Source of the DNA: an uncultured bacterium
GTDB lineage: Bacteria; Verrucomicrobiota; Kiritimatiellia; RFP12; CAIWXQ01
Direction: 5' to 3'
Assembly: GCA_903916675.1 (NCBI GenBank)
Contig: CAIWXQ010000018.1
Location: 124,001-188,000 of the forward strand
DNA length: 64,000 bases
Shown one piece after another: positions 49,340 through 57,726 of the stretch. The position numbers and the translations under genes were made by a program. How positions within the stretch are numbered: the first letter of the stretch is position 1; each line of letters starts with the position of its first letter. A model generated the notes under the pieces. The model saw only the letters and a list, made by a program, of their open reading frames with translations. It was not told where the DNA came from and did no database searches.

Positions 49340-50386
49340 CTATACACCTGTTGCCAAGTGCAGCCGCACGCGCGCTTTCTCGATGGCGCCGCGCAGGCCA
49401 GCCAGTGGACGGTGACGCCAGAGCGTATGCTGGCCGTAAAGCCGCGTGCCAACACCTGCGCCGCCAGGGCCCGGGTCGTGGTCGCGGATGATGCGGTGCA
49501 GCAGGGCAAAGAGGTTGTGCTCGTCGAGCACCCGCCGGCGCGCTTCAATAATGGCGGGTAGCCGCTTCTCGTACTGGTTGGTGGCCATGGCTTCGCGGAT
49601 CGTGGCCAGTGAACCGTCAAAGTCGGCGATGTCGATGGGAATCAGGCATTCGGGCGAGAAGTAATCCGCCACGTTCGGGCAGCCGCAGTAGAAGGGCAAT
49701 GTAAACGCGAGAAACGCGTCCGCGAGTTTCTCCGACCAGTAGTGGGGGCAGGTCTGGTTCTCGATGGCGACGTGGTAACGGTAGGGATCGAGCGCCTCGG
49801 CCTTGTCGGCCATGTTGCGTACGCCGTGGCCGAACACGGCGAGTTCCGGCAGCGCAGCGGCCAGGCGCTGCGTGAAGTCGTAGCGGTCGTGGTGCATCGT
49901 GTGCCGCTGCCGCTTGCTGGAGCAAACGGTGGAGATCAGGCGCTCCTTCGGCGATGGCCCACGACGCGTCAACTCGTCGTAGGAGACGGCGTGCGTCTCC
50001 GACAGCCCGTAGAACCAGTACTCGCCCGCGTGGGAAAAAATCAGATTGGGATGCGAGATCGCCCACGGCTCTTGATAGGTCACTACGATGCCGAATTGAG
50101 CCAGGAACGCGGAGCCGTAGGTCCGGACCGACGAGGGTTCCGGCGCCAGCAGAATGGTCCGGCCACGGGGGCACGCCAGCAACTCGCCATCCGGCGAATG
50201 CGGCTCCGGCCGCGGCAAATCGTTGTAGATCACCAGCCAGTCATAGTTGCGGGCCTCGCGATCAAACACGAACCGGCAGTTTCCCCACACGGGCTGGTTG
50301 CCGGGAAACTGCCGTATCCACTGCTCGAAACTGCCCGCCTGGTAGCCGCGCGGCATGAATTTCACGATGATCTTGGGGTCGGGCAT
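49340..50386 (-). CDS. GT10-like glycosyltransferase
   Basis: The C-terminal half holds YRYHVAIENQTCPHYWSEKL and LADAFLAFTLPFYCGCPNV, the acceptor/donor motif of GT10 in a variant form. The start at 50386 (MPDPKIIVKFM) follows AGGAGATGTG. It is 348 residues, with a C-terminal basic tail. It shares the family with the gene at 43734 but is clearly different in sequence, so the two probably add different sugars or act on different acceptors. It lies 26 bases downstream of the gene at 50413. Confidence 0.82.
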   Translation of the reverse strand: MPDPKIIVKFMPRGYQAGSFEQWIRQFPGNQPVWGNCRFVFDREARNYDWLVIYNDLPRPEPHSPDGELLACPRGRTILLAPEPSSVRTYGSAFLAQFGIVVTYQEPWAISHPNLIFSHAGEYWFYGLSETHAVSYDELTRRGPSPKERLISTVCSSKRQRHTMHHDRYDFTQRLAAALPELAVFGHGVRNMADKAEALDPYRYHVAIENQTCPHYWSEKLADAFLAFTLPFYCGCPNVADYFSPECLIPIDIADFDGSLATIREAMATNQYEKRLPAIIEARRRVLDEHNLFALLHRIIRDHDPGPGGAGVGTRLYGQHTLWRHRPLAGLRGAIEKARVRLHLATGV

Positions 50387-50412
50387 CACATCTCCTGAAT
50401 CGTGTCTGAAAT

Positions 50413-51438
50413 CTACCGGTACACCTCGTCCGCCCACAGGTAGTTGTGGCTGTAGGGCAGCCCGAAGGTCGTTTCGACCATGAATTGCATGACGCGCTGG
50501 CCGCTGAAGTGTTCGTGATAATGAGCCCGGCCGGCGCCGGCCACGGCCTGGCGCCGGGCGTCGTCGGCCTGAAACGCCAAGACGCGGCGCACCAGGTCAT
50601 CAAAATCGGTGAAGAACCCGACATGCTCGTCACGGAAGAGGCGCCGCATCTGGCCTTTGTCCCACAGGAACGTGAGCAGGCCGTTGCCCATGAGCTGGGC
50701 GATGCGATCAGAAGAATACAACGGCCAGTCCTCGCATTGATTGAGGTTCAGTCCCATTTTGCTGCCGGCCAGCACCTTCTCGTAGGCGTAGCCCCAGACA
50801 GCCGGTTGGCCGTGCATGCCAAACGACTCGAAACGCAGGTGACGGTCGAGCGCCGGATGCAAACGCCCGATAAAGGCGTGCCGCGCGTCCGTGGGCGGAT
50901 GGCCGCTGCAAAAAACCAGATCGCGATCGAAATTCGTTTTGCGCGAATTATCCTGGTTTTCGTTCGCAGGGTCGACCGGGTTGGGCAGATAGGCGACGAC
51001 GTTCCGGCTGGTGCAGAACTGCCGCAGCCGTGCGCCGGCGGTCGTCACAAAGATGGCGTCCGACACGGTCATGCGGTGCCGCAACCGCTCCACGTTGCGC
51101 TCCTGCCAGAGCGAATCCAGGTTCCAGCAGCCGATCTTGATGCCCGGAAGCAGCGCCCGGATCTCACGCAGCGTGTGGTTGGTGATGACGTCGCAATGGC
51201 CGACGGTGAGCAAGTCCGGGCGGAAATTGTCGCAGGTCTCGATCAGCCGGCGGTTGGCGATCCACTTGCCCAGCGGCCGGATCCAGAGCGGCGACTCGAA
51301 GTGGACGGTGTCGCGGTCGCTGAACTCGCAGACGCGCCAGTTGTTGCGGATGGCGCCCAGCAATAGGTTGCGGCCGCTCGAAAATTTGTGCCACCCGTAA
51401 CGGCGGCGCATCAAATCGTCGGCATGTACGATGCGCAT
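50413..51438 (-). CDS. Glycosyltransferase, GT-B (CgeB-like) type
   Basis: The protein starts MRIVHADDLMRRRYGWHKFS and has the pattern of CgeB-like or group 1 transferases. VAYLPNPVDPANENQ lies at the interdomain boundary. The C-terminal donor half has WGYAYEKVLAGSKMGLNLNQ and DRIAQLMGNGLLTFLW, a common motif in this group. Donor and acceptor are unknown. It probably forms one transcript with the GT10-like gene. Confidence 0.72.
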   Translation of the reverse strand: MRIVHADDLMRRRYGWHKFSSGRNLLLGAIRNNWRVCEFSDRDTVHFESPLWIRPLGKWIANRRLIETCDNFRPDLLTVGHCDVITNHTLREIRALLPGIKIGCWNLDSLWQERNVERLRHRMTVSDAIFVTTAGARLRQFCTSRNVVAYLPNPVDPANENQDNSRKTNFDRDLVFCSGHPPTDARHAFIGRLHPALDRHLRFESFGMHGQPAVWGYAYEKVLAGSKMGLNLNQCEDWPLYSSDRIAQLMGNGLLTFLWDKGQMRRLFRDEHVGFFTDFDDLVRRVLAFQADDARRQAVAGAGRAHYHEHFSGQRVMQFMVETTFGLPYSHNYLWADEVYR

Positions 51439-51733
51439 GATTCTCTCCGCCGCGCGTGGGCCCCTCGCGGCAGCGCCAGTAAATCAGGGCAGCCTGCGCC
51501 GGGCAAGCGCAAACGGCGTTTGCTACTCGGCGAAGACAGCGCAGCTGATCTTCGCTACGAATCGCAAGACGCCGTCCGAGCCAGAGTCCCGGGCGTATCT
51601 TTGGGCTCGGGGCGGCTGCGACACGGACCAGAAATTGCGGCTGGCAGCGGCCGCTTGACTTTCCCCGCTGGCCCAACGATTATGGCGCGGCTGCTGCGGG
51701 GCAAGGTCCGCGGCATGGCGCGAGCGGGGTGGC

Positions 51734-52462
51734 ATGAAACAGATTGTCTGCATGAAGTGGGGGAGTCTCTACTCCGCCGACTACGTGAACCGGCTCTATC
51801 ACATGATCGGCCGGAACATCACCCCGCCGTTTCGCCTGATCTGCCTGACCGACGACCCCTTCGGCATCGATCCCGGCGTCGAGATTCTCCCCTGTCCAAC
51901 CATTGAGGCGCCGCCGCCGTTCAACAACACCGGCTGGCGCAAGCTCAACATCTGGGCCGAGCGCATCGGCGAGCTCACAGGCGAACTGCTGTACCTGGAC
52001 CTGGACGTCGTGATCGTGGGAAATATCGACGACTTCTTCGCCTTTGGCGAGGACTACGTCGTGATGCGCAACTTCACCACGCCCCATCGCCGCATCGGCA
52101 ACACCTCGGTCTTCCGCTTCCCAATCGGCAAGCATCCGTACCTGCTGCAGCGCTTCCTTGCCGCACCCGCCGCCATGATCGAGAAGTACCGCAACGAGCA
52201 GACTTACATCTCCGGTGAGGTCAGCGCCATGACCTTCTGGCCCGAGCCCTGGATCCGCTCGTTCAAGGAGCACTGCATCCTGCCCCTGCCGCTGCGCCCC
52301 TTTGTGCAGCCGCGCCTGCCGCCGGGGGTCAAGATCGTGGTCTTCACCGGCAACCCGCGGCCGCACGAGGCGGCCGAGGGGCGCTGGCCGGTCACGCGCT
52401 GGTACAAGAAACTCTACAAGATGATCCCGCCGGTGCGCTGGGTGCAGGAAAACTGGAGATAG
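51734..52462 (+). CDS. Glycosyltransferase with DxD motif (GT8-like)
   Basis: The protein is 242 residues and has FRLICLTDDPFGID and a metal-binding LLYLDLDVVIVGNIDD. These fit retaining GT8 or related families. NNTGWRKLNIWAERI and the EQTYISGEVS segment are shared with such transferases. The start at 51734 follows a GGGGTGG-like site. It is a single gene, divergent from the CgeB-like gene with 295 bases between. No promoter is clear. Confidence 0.7.
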   Translation: MKQIVCMKWGSLYSADYVNRLYHMIGRNITPPFRLICLTDDPFGIDPGVEILPCPTIEAPPPFNNTGWRKLNIWAERIGELTGELLYLDLDVVIVGNIDDFFAFGEDYVVMRNFTTPHRRIGNTSVFRFPIGKHPYLLQRFLAAPAAMIEKYRNEQTYISGEVSAMTFWPEPWIRSFKEHCILPLPLRPFVQPRLPPGVKIVVFTGNPRPHEAAEGRWPVTRWYKKLYKMIPPVRWVQENWR

Positions 52463-52492
52463 GGCTGTCCCAGAAATTGTGTACCCGCAACG

Positions 52493-52518
52493 GTAGGGCG
52501 GCGCGTCTCTTCGCCGCC
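52493..52518. repeat. REP-like GTAG hairpin, solitary
   Basis: GTAG is followed by a perfect 7-bp stem GGCGGCG / CGCCGCC with an eight-base loop. It shares the GTAG head with the RAYT-linked units. It lies between convergent genes. Confidence 0.55.
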
Positions 52519-52571
52519 ACGGCGTGCCGGGGACTGCGCGCCTTACCTCGCCTGGATGGCATTGTGTCGCC

Positions 52572-53288
52572 TTATCCGGCTGCGTCCTCCTGCGGTCGCA
52601 GGGCGAAGCGGGTCTCGATCCAGCGCTCGATCCTATCCATCCGCGGCTGCAACACCAGAGCGCAGGCCATCCCCACCGCCGCGCCCACCGCGGTGTCCGA
52701 CAGGAAGTGCCGCATCACACCGATGCGCGCTGCGGCCATCAGCACCACCCAGAGCACGCAGAGCGGCCGCACTCGCGGCCACGCGAACCAGAGCACCGTC
52801 GCCACGGCTGCCACGTCTGCCGTATGGCCGGAGGGGAACGACTGGCACTTGGCGCTGAAGGAGTGGAACCACTCAAACGTTCCTGCCAGCGGCTGGTTGG
52901 GGCGCCACCGACCGATTCCCAGCTTGATCGCCAATCCCACGAGCCCGTTGAGTCCCTCTGCTGCCAGCAGCCAGAGGCAGGCGCGCCAGACCCGGTAGTT
53001 TGGTCGAAACCACCAGGCGCTTACCAGCACCACCAGCGCCGCCAGCGGATAGATTACCAAGGTGCCGCTCTGGCTGAACCAGAAGGCCGCAGCATGCCAG
53101 ACGCTGTCGGGATGGGCGTCGCTCCACTGCCGCACCGCGTTCGCAATTGTCAGGTCCGCGCCCCGGATGCCGAAAGTCGCCACAGCGGCCAGCGCTGCCA
53201 GCAGCAGCCAGAAGCCGGGCCTCTGCCAAGGGCTGGTTTCCGCACTTCGAACCAGGGGGTCACTGCAACGCATGCCGTTTCCATTCAT
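52572..53288 (-). CDS. PAP2-family phosphatase
   Basis: The PAP2 signature is present in three parts: KLGIGRWRPNQ near residue 121, SFPSGHTADV near 145 and RIGVMRHFLSDTAVG near 185. Several membrane segments surround them. These phosphatases act on lipid phosphates, such as undecaprenyl diphosphate or lipid A. The start at 53288 overlaps the TGA of the ArnT-like gene (ATGA), so the two are coupled. This fits a role in polyprenyl carrier recycling or lipid A change. Confidence 0.88.
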   Translation of the reverse strand: MNGNGMRCSDPLVRSAETSPWQRPGFWLLLAALAAVATFGIRGADLTIANAVRQWSDAHPDSVWHAAAFWFSQSGTLVIYPLAALVVLVSAWWFRPNYRVWRACLWLLAAEGLNGLVGLAIKLGIGRWRPNQPLAGTFEWFHSFSAKCQSFPSGHTADVAAVATVLWFAWPRVRPLCVLWVVLMAAARIGVMRHFLSDTAVGAAVGMACALVLQPRMDRIERWIETRFALRPQEDAAG

Positions 53289-55288
53289 TCCGCGCCCCGC
53301 ATCCTGCATCCTGCGCCCCGATACAGAATCACCCGCACGCGCTTGGTCCGTGAATAGTTGAGGCCGTCCGCAAAGCCCGCCTCGCGCACGGTCACACCTG
53401 CGCGTGCCGCCGCGTCCAGGAACGCCTGCCGGTTGAGGTGCTTGGGCGCCACGGCAATGGCGGCCGTTAGTTTTGCCCAGGCAACTTCCCCCACCGGCAG
53501 CAGCTGCGGCAAGGCCGCCGGCGCATCCTGTACCAGCACCAGAGCCTCAGGATCCTGCGCCAGTGCCTGTATAGCTGCCTCAGGGCTGGCGGCAAAACGG
53601 GTCTGCGTACCAAAAACGAACGCCACGCTTGGTTCATTGAACCCGAGCGAAAGAATATGCGTTGGTTTTCCGCGGGTCTCCTGCGCCACCAGAGCCGCGA
53701 CCTTGCGGGTCAGCCAGAGGTCGTCCAGCCGCGGCAACACGCTGGCGAACAGCAGGGGAAAGTAGAGTAGCGCGAACCCGGCTGCCACGGCAGCCAGCGC
53801 TGCCGGCCGCTGGCGCAGCCGCCAGGCGAAGAGCGCGGCCACACCTGCCACAACGGAGCAGGCAAATGCGGCCGGCAGCCACTGCCATCCGAGCAGGCGC
53901 GCGGCCAACGGAGGACCTGCCACGAGCAGAACTGCCGCGACCCACCAGATGAAGTCGGCAATGCGGCAGGTGAAGCGCCAGAAGCGCGAAGCAGGTTTAT
54001 CGGCGGCGCCCGCCTTGCGCAGTGCCAGAAACACCAGCGCCGGGTAGAGTGGCAGCACATAGTGCGGCAGTTTCGTGGGCGCCAGTTCGAACACCAGCCA
54101 CGACGGGATAAGCCATGCCAGCAGGAACGCGGCTGCCGGATCGCTGCGCCGCGCCTGCCAGGCGCGGCCGATTCCGCGCCAGGCCAGCGGAAAGAGCGGC
54201 CAGAGGAGGAGCCCTGCGGCTGCCAGGTAGGCCCCGGGCGGCGCGCCGTGGCTCTCCTGTGTGCCCTGCAGTTTGGCGCCGAAGTCATGCCCCAGCGATT
54301 CGCGCAGGAATTCACCATGGGTCGCGTGCTGGATCGCCAACAGCCACGGCAACACGATCAACACCATCAGGCCAAAACCAAAGCCTGGACGCAGCACGCG
54401 AAGCCAGCGGTAGTTGCGGTCATGCAGGCAGAGCGCCAGAATCGTCAGCCCTGTAATCAACGGTGTGACGGGCCCTTTCACAAGAATACCAATCCCGAGC
54501 ACGATCCAAAACCCGACGGCAAACCACTCGCCCGTTAATCCGATTAAGGTTGCGATTACCCACGCGATTGCGAGCAAGAAACAAAGAACCATTCCCGCCT
54601 CCGCTACAACCGCTCCCACCGTCCCTATGGTCGAAACGAGTTGGTGTGCCATTCCGCCACCCAACTTTGGCAAGAATATGAAGAACGCCAACTTCGCCGT
54701 CACCTCCCCTGCAAACCATAAGAACATCACGAAAATCTCGGCTTTACGCGCCCATCCATTCCAAAATCCACCGTTCGTATCTGCGTTCTTCCGGCCGTCC
54801 GGCCGTGCCAAGTACACGTTCGCCAGACAAAGCTGCGCGGCGCAGACCGTGGCGGCCAGCACGGCGTCCGTGGTGGCGGCGTGCGCGACAATCACCAGCA
54901 GCGGACAGGCGGCCAGCACCACAGCCGGCAACAGCGGCGAGTCAGGCTGCAGGCGTCGCGCCAGCAGGTAGACCAGCCAGACAACCAGAAGCGCGCCGAA
55001 AACGGAGACGAGCCGATAGGGCCAGATCTGGTCCTTGATCCCGGTCAGACGCACGCTGAGCGTGTGCAGCCAGTAGATGCCGGCCGGCTTCTTGTTGCGT
55101 GCCTCGTCGAGGAAGCGGATCTGCACATAGTTGCCGGACTCCGCCATCTGCTTTGAGGCCTGGGCATAGCGCGCCTCGTCGCGGTCGGTTACGGGCATGG
55201 AGCGGATGCCGGGGAGCGCCAGCGCCAGAAAGAGCAGCGTCAGCGCGGCCATGGCGAGCAGCGGTGACTTTGATTTCAAGCTTGCCAT
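53285..55288 (-). CDS. ArnT/PMT-family membrane glycosyltransferase
   Basis: The protein has about 12 membrane segments and the GT39/ArnT-type N-terminal loop TDRDEARYAQASKQMAESGN with the catalytic DE pair. LDEARNKKPAGIYWL is the second conserved loop. ArnT transfers aminoarabinose from undecaprenyl phosphate to lipid A; related proteins transfer other sugars. Its 667 residues exceed the usual 550 because of a hydrophobic insertion near residues 220-290. The start at 55288 overlaps the FkbM stop (TGATG). Downstream is the PAP2 gene. Confidence 0.85.
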   Translation of the reverse strand: MASLKSKSPLLAMAALTLLFLALALPGIRSMPVTDRDEARYAQASKQMAESGNYVQIRFLDEARNKKPAGIYWLHTLSVRLTGIKDQIWPYRLVSVFGALLVVWLVYLLARRLQPDSPLLPAVVLAACPLLVIVAHAATTDAVLAATVCAAQLCLANVYLARPDGRKNADTNGGFWNGWARKAEIFVMFLWFAGEVTAKLAFFIFLPKLGGGMAHQLVSTIGTVGAVVAEAGMVLCFLLAIAWVIATLIGLTGEWFAVGFWIVLGIGILVKGPVTPLITGLTILALCLHDRNYRWLRVLRPGFGFGLMVLIVLPWLLAIQHATHGEFLRESLGHDFGAKLQGTQESHGAPPGAYLAAAGLLLWPLFPLAWRGIGRAWQARRSDPAAAFLLAWLIPSWLVFELAPTKLPHYVLPLYPALVFLALRKAGAADKPASRFWRFTCRIADFIWWVAAVLLVAGPPLAARLLGWQWLPAAFACSVVAGVAALFAWRLRQRPAALAAVAAGFALLYFPLLFASVLPRLDDLWLTRKVAALVAQETRGKPTHILSLGFNEPSVAFVFGTQTRFAASPEAAIQALAQDPEALVLVQDAPAALPQLLPVGEVAWAKLTAAIAVAPKHLNRQAFLDAAARAGVTVREAGFADGLNYSRTKRVRVILYRGAGCRMRGAE

Positions 55289-55989
55289 CAATGTTTCCGG
55301 CCGTGACGCCACAGGCGGTGGCGCACCATGCGGTACGGCAGCGCGAGGTAGTACTTGCGCAGCCGTGACAGGAACGACGACTGACTCCGCAGCGTCCACG
55401 CCAGGTCACGGCGCAAATACCAGCCATTGCAGCCGGTGCGGTCCACCAGGCGATACCCCTTGCCCCTGAGGAAGCGGTGGCGCGACAAATCGTGGACGTG
55501 ATCTTCGATGATGATCAATGCCGGCCGGAAACGTCCGAGGCTCAACCCTTGCAAAGCGGGAAGTTCATTGCCTTCGATGTCAATCGAAAGAAAATCGACG
55601 GACGTCAATCCGGCCTCGTCCAGAATGCTGTCCAGTGCGCGCACGGGGACACTCGGCAACGATTTCTGCGCGTTGTTTTCAAACACCAGCCGGGCCAGAG
55701 CGGGGTCGTTGTCGGGAAGCTCCATGTAGGCCATGCCGACCTGATCAGGCGCCGAGACTGCCGCTTCCACCACAATGCTAGCCGGCCGGTTCTCGCGCAG
55801 GGCGCGGGCCAGTTGGGGCAGCGGCTCCACCAGCACCCCGCGCCAGCCAAGCTGCTCCAGCAGGTACGTCTGGCTTAATGCGATCGGGTCGTTGGCGCCG
55901 ACCTCCACAAATACACCCTTGTAACCGCGTCCAAAGAACTCGGCCACGCGGACATCTTCGCCATACTGCGCAAACGATTGCTGATGCAA
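55288..55989 (-). CDS. FkbM-family methyltransferase
   Basis: The protein begins QSFAQYGEDVRVAEFFG and has FVEVGANDPIALSQTYLLEQ (SAM loop) and VDFLSIDIEGNELPALQGL, the family's acidic motif. FkbM-type enzymes O-methylate sugars, and in LPS clusters methylate glycan residues. At 233 residues the length is normal. It heads a three-gene operon with the ArnT-like and PAP2 genes. A second FkbM-like gene is at 7438. Confidence 0.9.
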   Translation of the reverse strand: MHQQSFAQYGEDVRVAEFFGRGYKGVFVEVGANDPIALSQTYLLEQLGWRGVLVEPLPQLARALRENRPASIVVEAAVSAPDQVGMAYMELPDNDPALARLVFENNAQKSLPSVPVRALDSILDEAGLTSVDFLSIDIEGNELPALQGLSLGRFRPALIIIEDHVHDLSRHRFLRGKGYRLVDRTGCNGWYLRRDLAWTLRSQSSFLSRLRKYYLALPYRMVRHRLWRHGRKH

Positions 55990-56173
55990 GGATGACCACC
56001 CTCAATCCTTGGGAAAACCACCGGCACTTGTGGCGTCAGCATACGGGAACACCGGAACGGAAGTCAACGTTCCCCTGTCAAATGGGCTTTACTCCGTGCC
56101 CGGCGCCTGTACACTAATATGCCCGCGCTGGCCTTGGGAGGTCGGGGCGGTAATAACAGCGCAGGCGGAGCAT

Positions 56174-56608
56174 ATGGGCTTTCTTTTTCGATGGCTGGCG
56201 TTGACGATTGCGGTCTGGGCCGCGACCCAGATCGTGCCGGGGGGTGTGTGGGCCGATGGGACCCAGGACCTGCTGATCGCGGCGCTGGTGCTGGGGGTGC
56301 TCAACGCCTTTGTGAGGCCGCTGCTGCGGCTGATCTCACTGCCGTTCATCATCCTCACCTTCGGGCTCTTCCTGGTGGTGATCAACGCACTGCTGCTGTG
56401 GCTGACCTCCTGGCTGGTGTCGGGTTTCCATGTACATGGGTTCTGGAACGCGATCGGCGCGAGCCTGGTCGTGAGCCTCGTGAGCGTGCTCCTCGGCTAT
56501 TCGAGCCGTCGCCGTGCGCAGCCACGCATTGTCATCAACCGTCCGCCATCGCCACCGCCGCCATCCCAGGGGCCGCCCCCGGGAAAAGGACCGATTATTG
56601 ACGTGTAA
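56174..56608 (+). CDS. Phage-holin-superfamily-IV-type small membrane protein
   Basis: This 144-residue protein has four membrane segments: FRWLALTIAVWAATQIVP, LIAALVLGVLNAFVRPLL, FIILTFGLFLVVINALLLWL and a last one near residue 100. It ends in a Pro-rich tail (RPPSPPPPSQGPPPGKG). The pattern matches the PF04020-type membrane family, annotated as phage holin but widespread on chromosomes. There is no sign of phage here. GGAG precedes the start at 56174. Confidence 0.8.
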   Translation: MGFLFRWLALTIAVWAATQIVPGGVWADGTQDLLIAALVLGVLNAFVRPLLRLISLPFIILTFGLFLVVINALLLWLTSWLVSGFHVHGFWNAIGASLVVSLVSVLLGYSSRRRAQPRIVINRPPSPPPPSQGPPPGKGPIIDV

Positions 56609-56644
56609 GGCGGCGAATGTGACAGAATCGGCGGAAGTGTCATG

Positions 56645-56672
56645 TTGACTTTGGTTCTCATTCTGCCATAAT
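56645..56672 (+). promoter_or_regulatory. Sigma70 promoter of the fab cluster
   Basis: TTGACT (56645-56650), a 16-base spacer and CATAAT (56667-56672), 35 bases before the fabH start. Confidence 0.7.
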
Positions 56673-56706
56673 CGCGCACCTTGTTCGCTCCTAACAGGAC
56701 TCCTAA

Positions 56707-57672
56707 ATGAACGTCCATATCACTGGCACCGGTTCCGGAATTCCCGCGCGTCTGGTTGCGAACGGCGAATTGGCAAAGACGCTGGACACAAGTGACGAGT
56801 GGATTGTCTCCCATACCGGCATCCGTGCCCGGCGAATTGCCGGGCCAGACGAGAGTACAGCCACCTTGGCGACAGCCGCGGCCCGGACGGCGCTGGCGCG
56901 CGCCGGCGTGAAGCCGGAAGATCTCGGGATCATCGTCCTGGCCACGAGCACGCCCGACTACGGCGCTTTCCCCTCCTGCGCCTGCCTGGTGCAGCGCGAC
57001 ATCGGGGCGGTGAACGCTGGTGCGTTCGACCTGTTTGCCGCCTGCACCGGCTTTATCTATGCGCTGGAGACCGCCCGCAGTCTGATGCTGCGCGACCCGC
57101 GGCCGGCGCTGGTGATCGGCGCGGATGTCATGACGCGCATCGTCGACTGGAAAGACCGCAACACCTGCGTGCTGTTCGGCGATGGCGCCGGCGCCGTGGT
57201 GCTGCAGGCCAGCGACCGCCCTGGCGGACTGCGCGACTCGATCCTGCGCGCCGACGGCACTGGATCCCAGCATCTTGTCCATGAGGGCGGCTGCCGCACG
57301 CCGGAGAGCGGCCCCTGGCAGAAGGCCACCCTGCAGATGCAGGGCCGGCAGGTATTCAACTTCGCGGTCAAGGCCTTCGATGAGACTGTCCGTGCCCTGC
57401 TGGCGCGGGAGAAGCTGACGCTCGACGACGTACGCTGGATCGTCCCGCATCAGGCCAACATCCGCATCATCGAGGCCACGGCGCGGCGCCTCGACATCGG
57501 CATGGACCGCTTCTACGTGAACATCGACGAGCTGGCCAACACCTCGGCCGGCACGATTCCGCTGGCATTGGACCAGATGATCCGCGAAGAGAAGCTGCAT
57601 TCCGGCGACACAATCGTCCTGGTCGGCTTCGGCGCCGGGCTCACCTGGGGCGGAACGCTGATCAAATGGTGA
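56707..57672 (+). CDS. fabH: 3-oxoacyl-ACP synthase III
   Basis: FabH starts fatty-acid synthesis by condensing acetyl-CoA with malonyl-ACP. The catalytic Cys is in DLFAACTGFIYAL near residue 112, His in VPHQANIRI near 243 and Asn in NTSAGTIPLAL. The N-terminal SDEWIVSHTGIRARR is typical. It is first in fabH-fabF-fabZ-fabV, with a good upstream promoter. FabD, FabG and acpP are not in the cluster. Confidence 0.96.
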   Translation: MNVHITGTGSGIPARLVANGELAKTLDTSDEWIVSHTGIRARRIAGPDESTATLATAAARTALARAGVKPEDLGIIVLATSTPDYGAFPSCACLVQRDIGAVNAGAFDLFAACTGFIYALETARSLMLRDPRPALVIGADVMTRIVDWKDRNTCVLFGDGAGAVVLQASDRPGGLRDSILRADGTGSQHLVHEGGCRTPESGPWQKATLQMQGRQVFNFAVKAFDETVRALLAREKLTLDDVRWIVPHQANIRIIEATARRLDIGMDRFYVNIDELANTSAGTIPLALDQMIREEKLHSGDTIVLVGFGAGLTWGGTLIKW

Positions 57673-57675
57673 GGG

Positions 57676-57721
57676 GCAGAATTCCCAATTCCGGCTCCTG
57701 AATTCTGAATTGACACAGGAA
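57676..57721. repeat. Heptamer-phased CTGAATT repeat
   Basis: AGAATTCCCAATTCC and CTGAATTCTGAATT form short inverted and direct units of seven bases in the fabH-fabF gap. Confidence 0.55.
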
Positions 57722-57726
57722 CGCAC

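Noticed and set aside
56174-56608. Prophage signal from the holin-like protein
   Set aside because: The family is widespread on chromosomes and no phage structural or lysis genes lie nearby.
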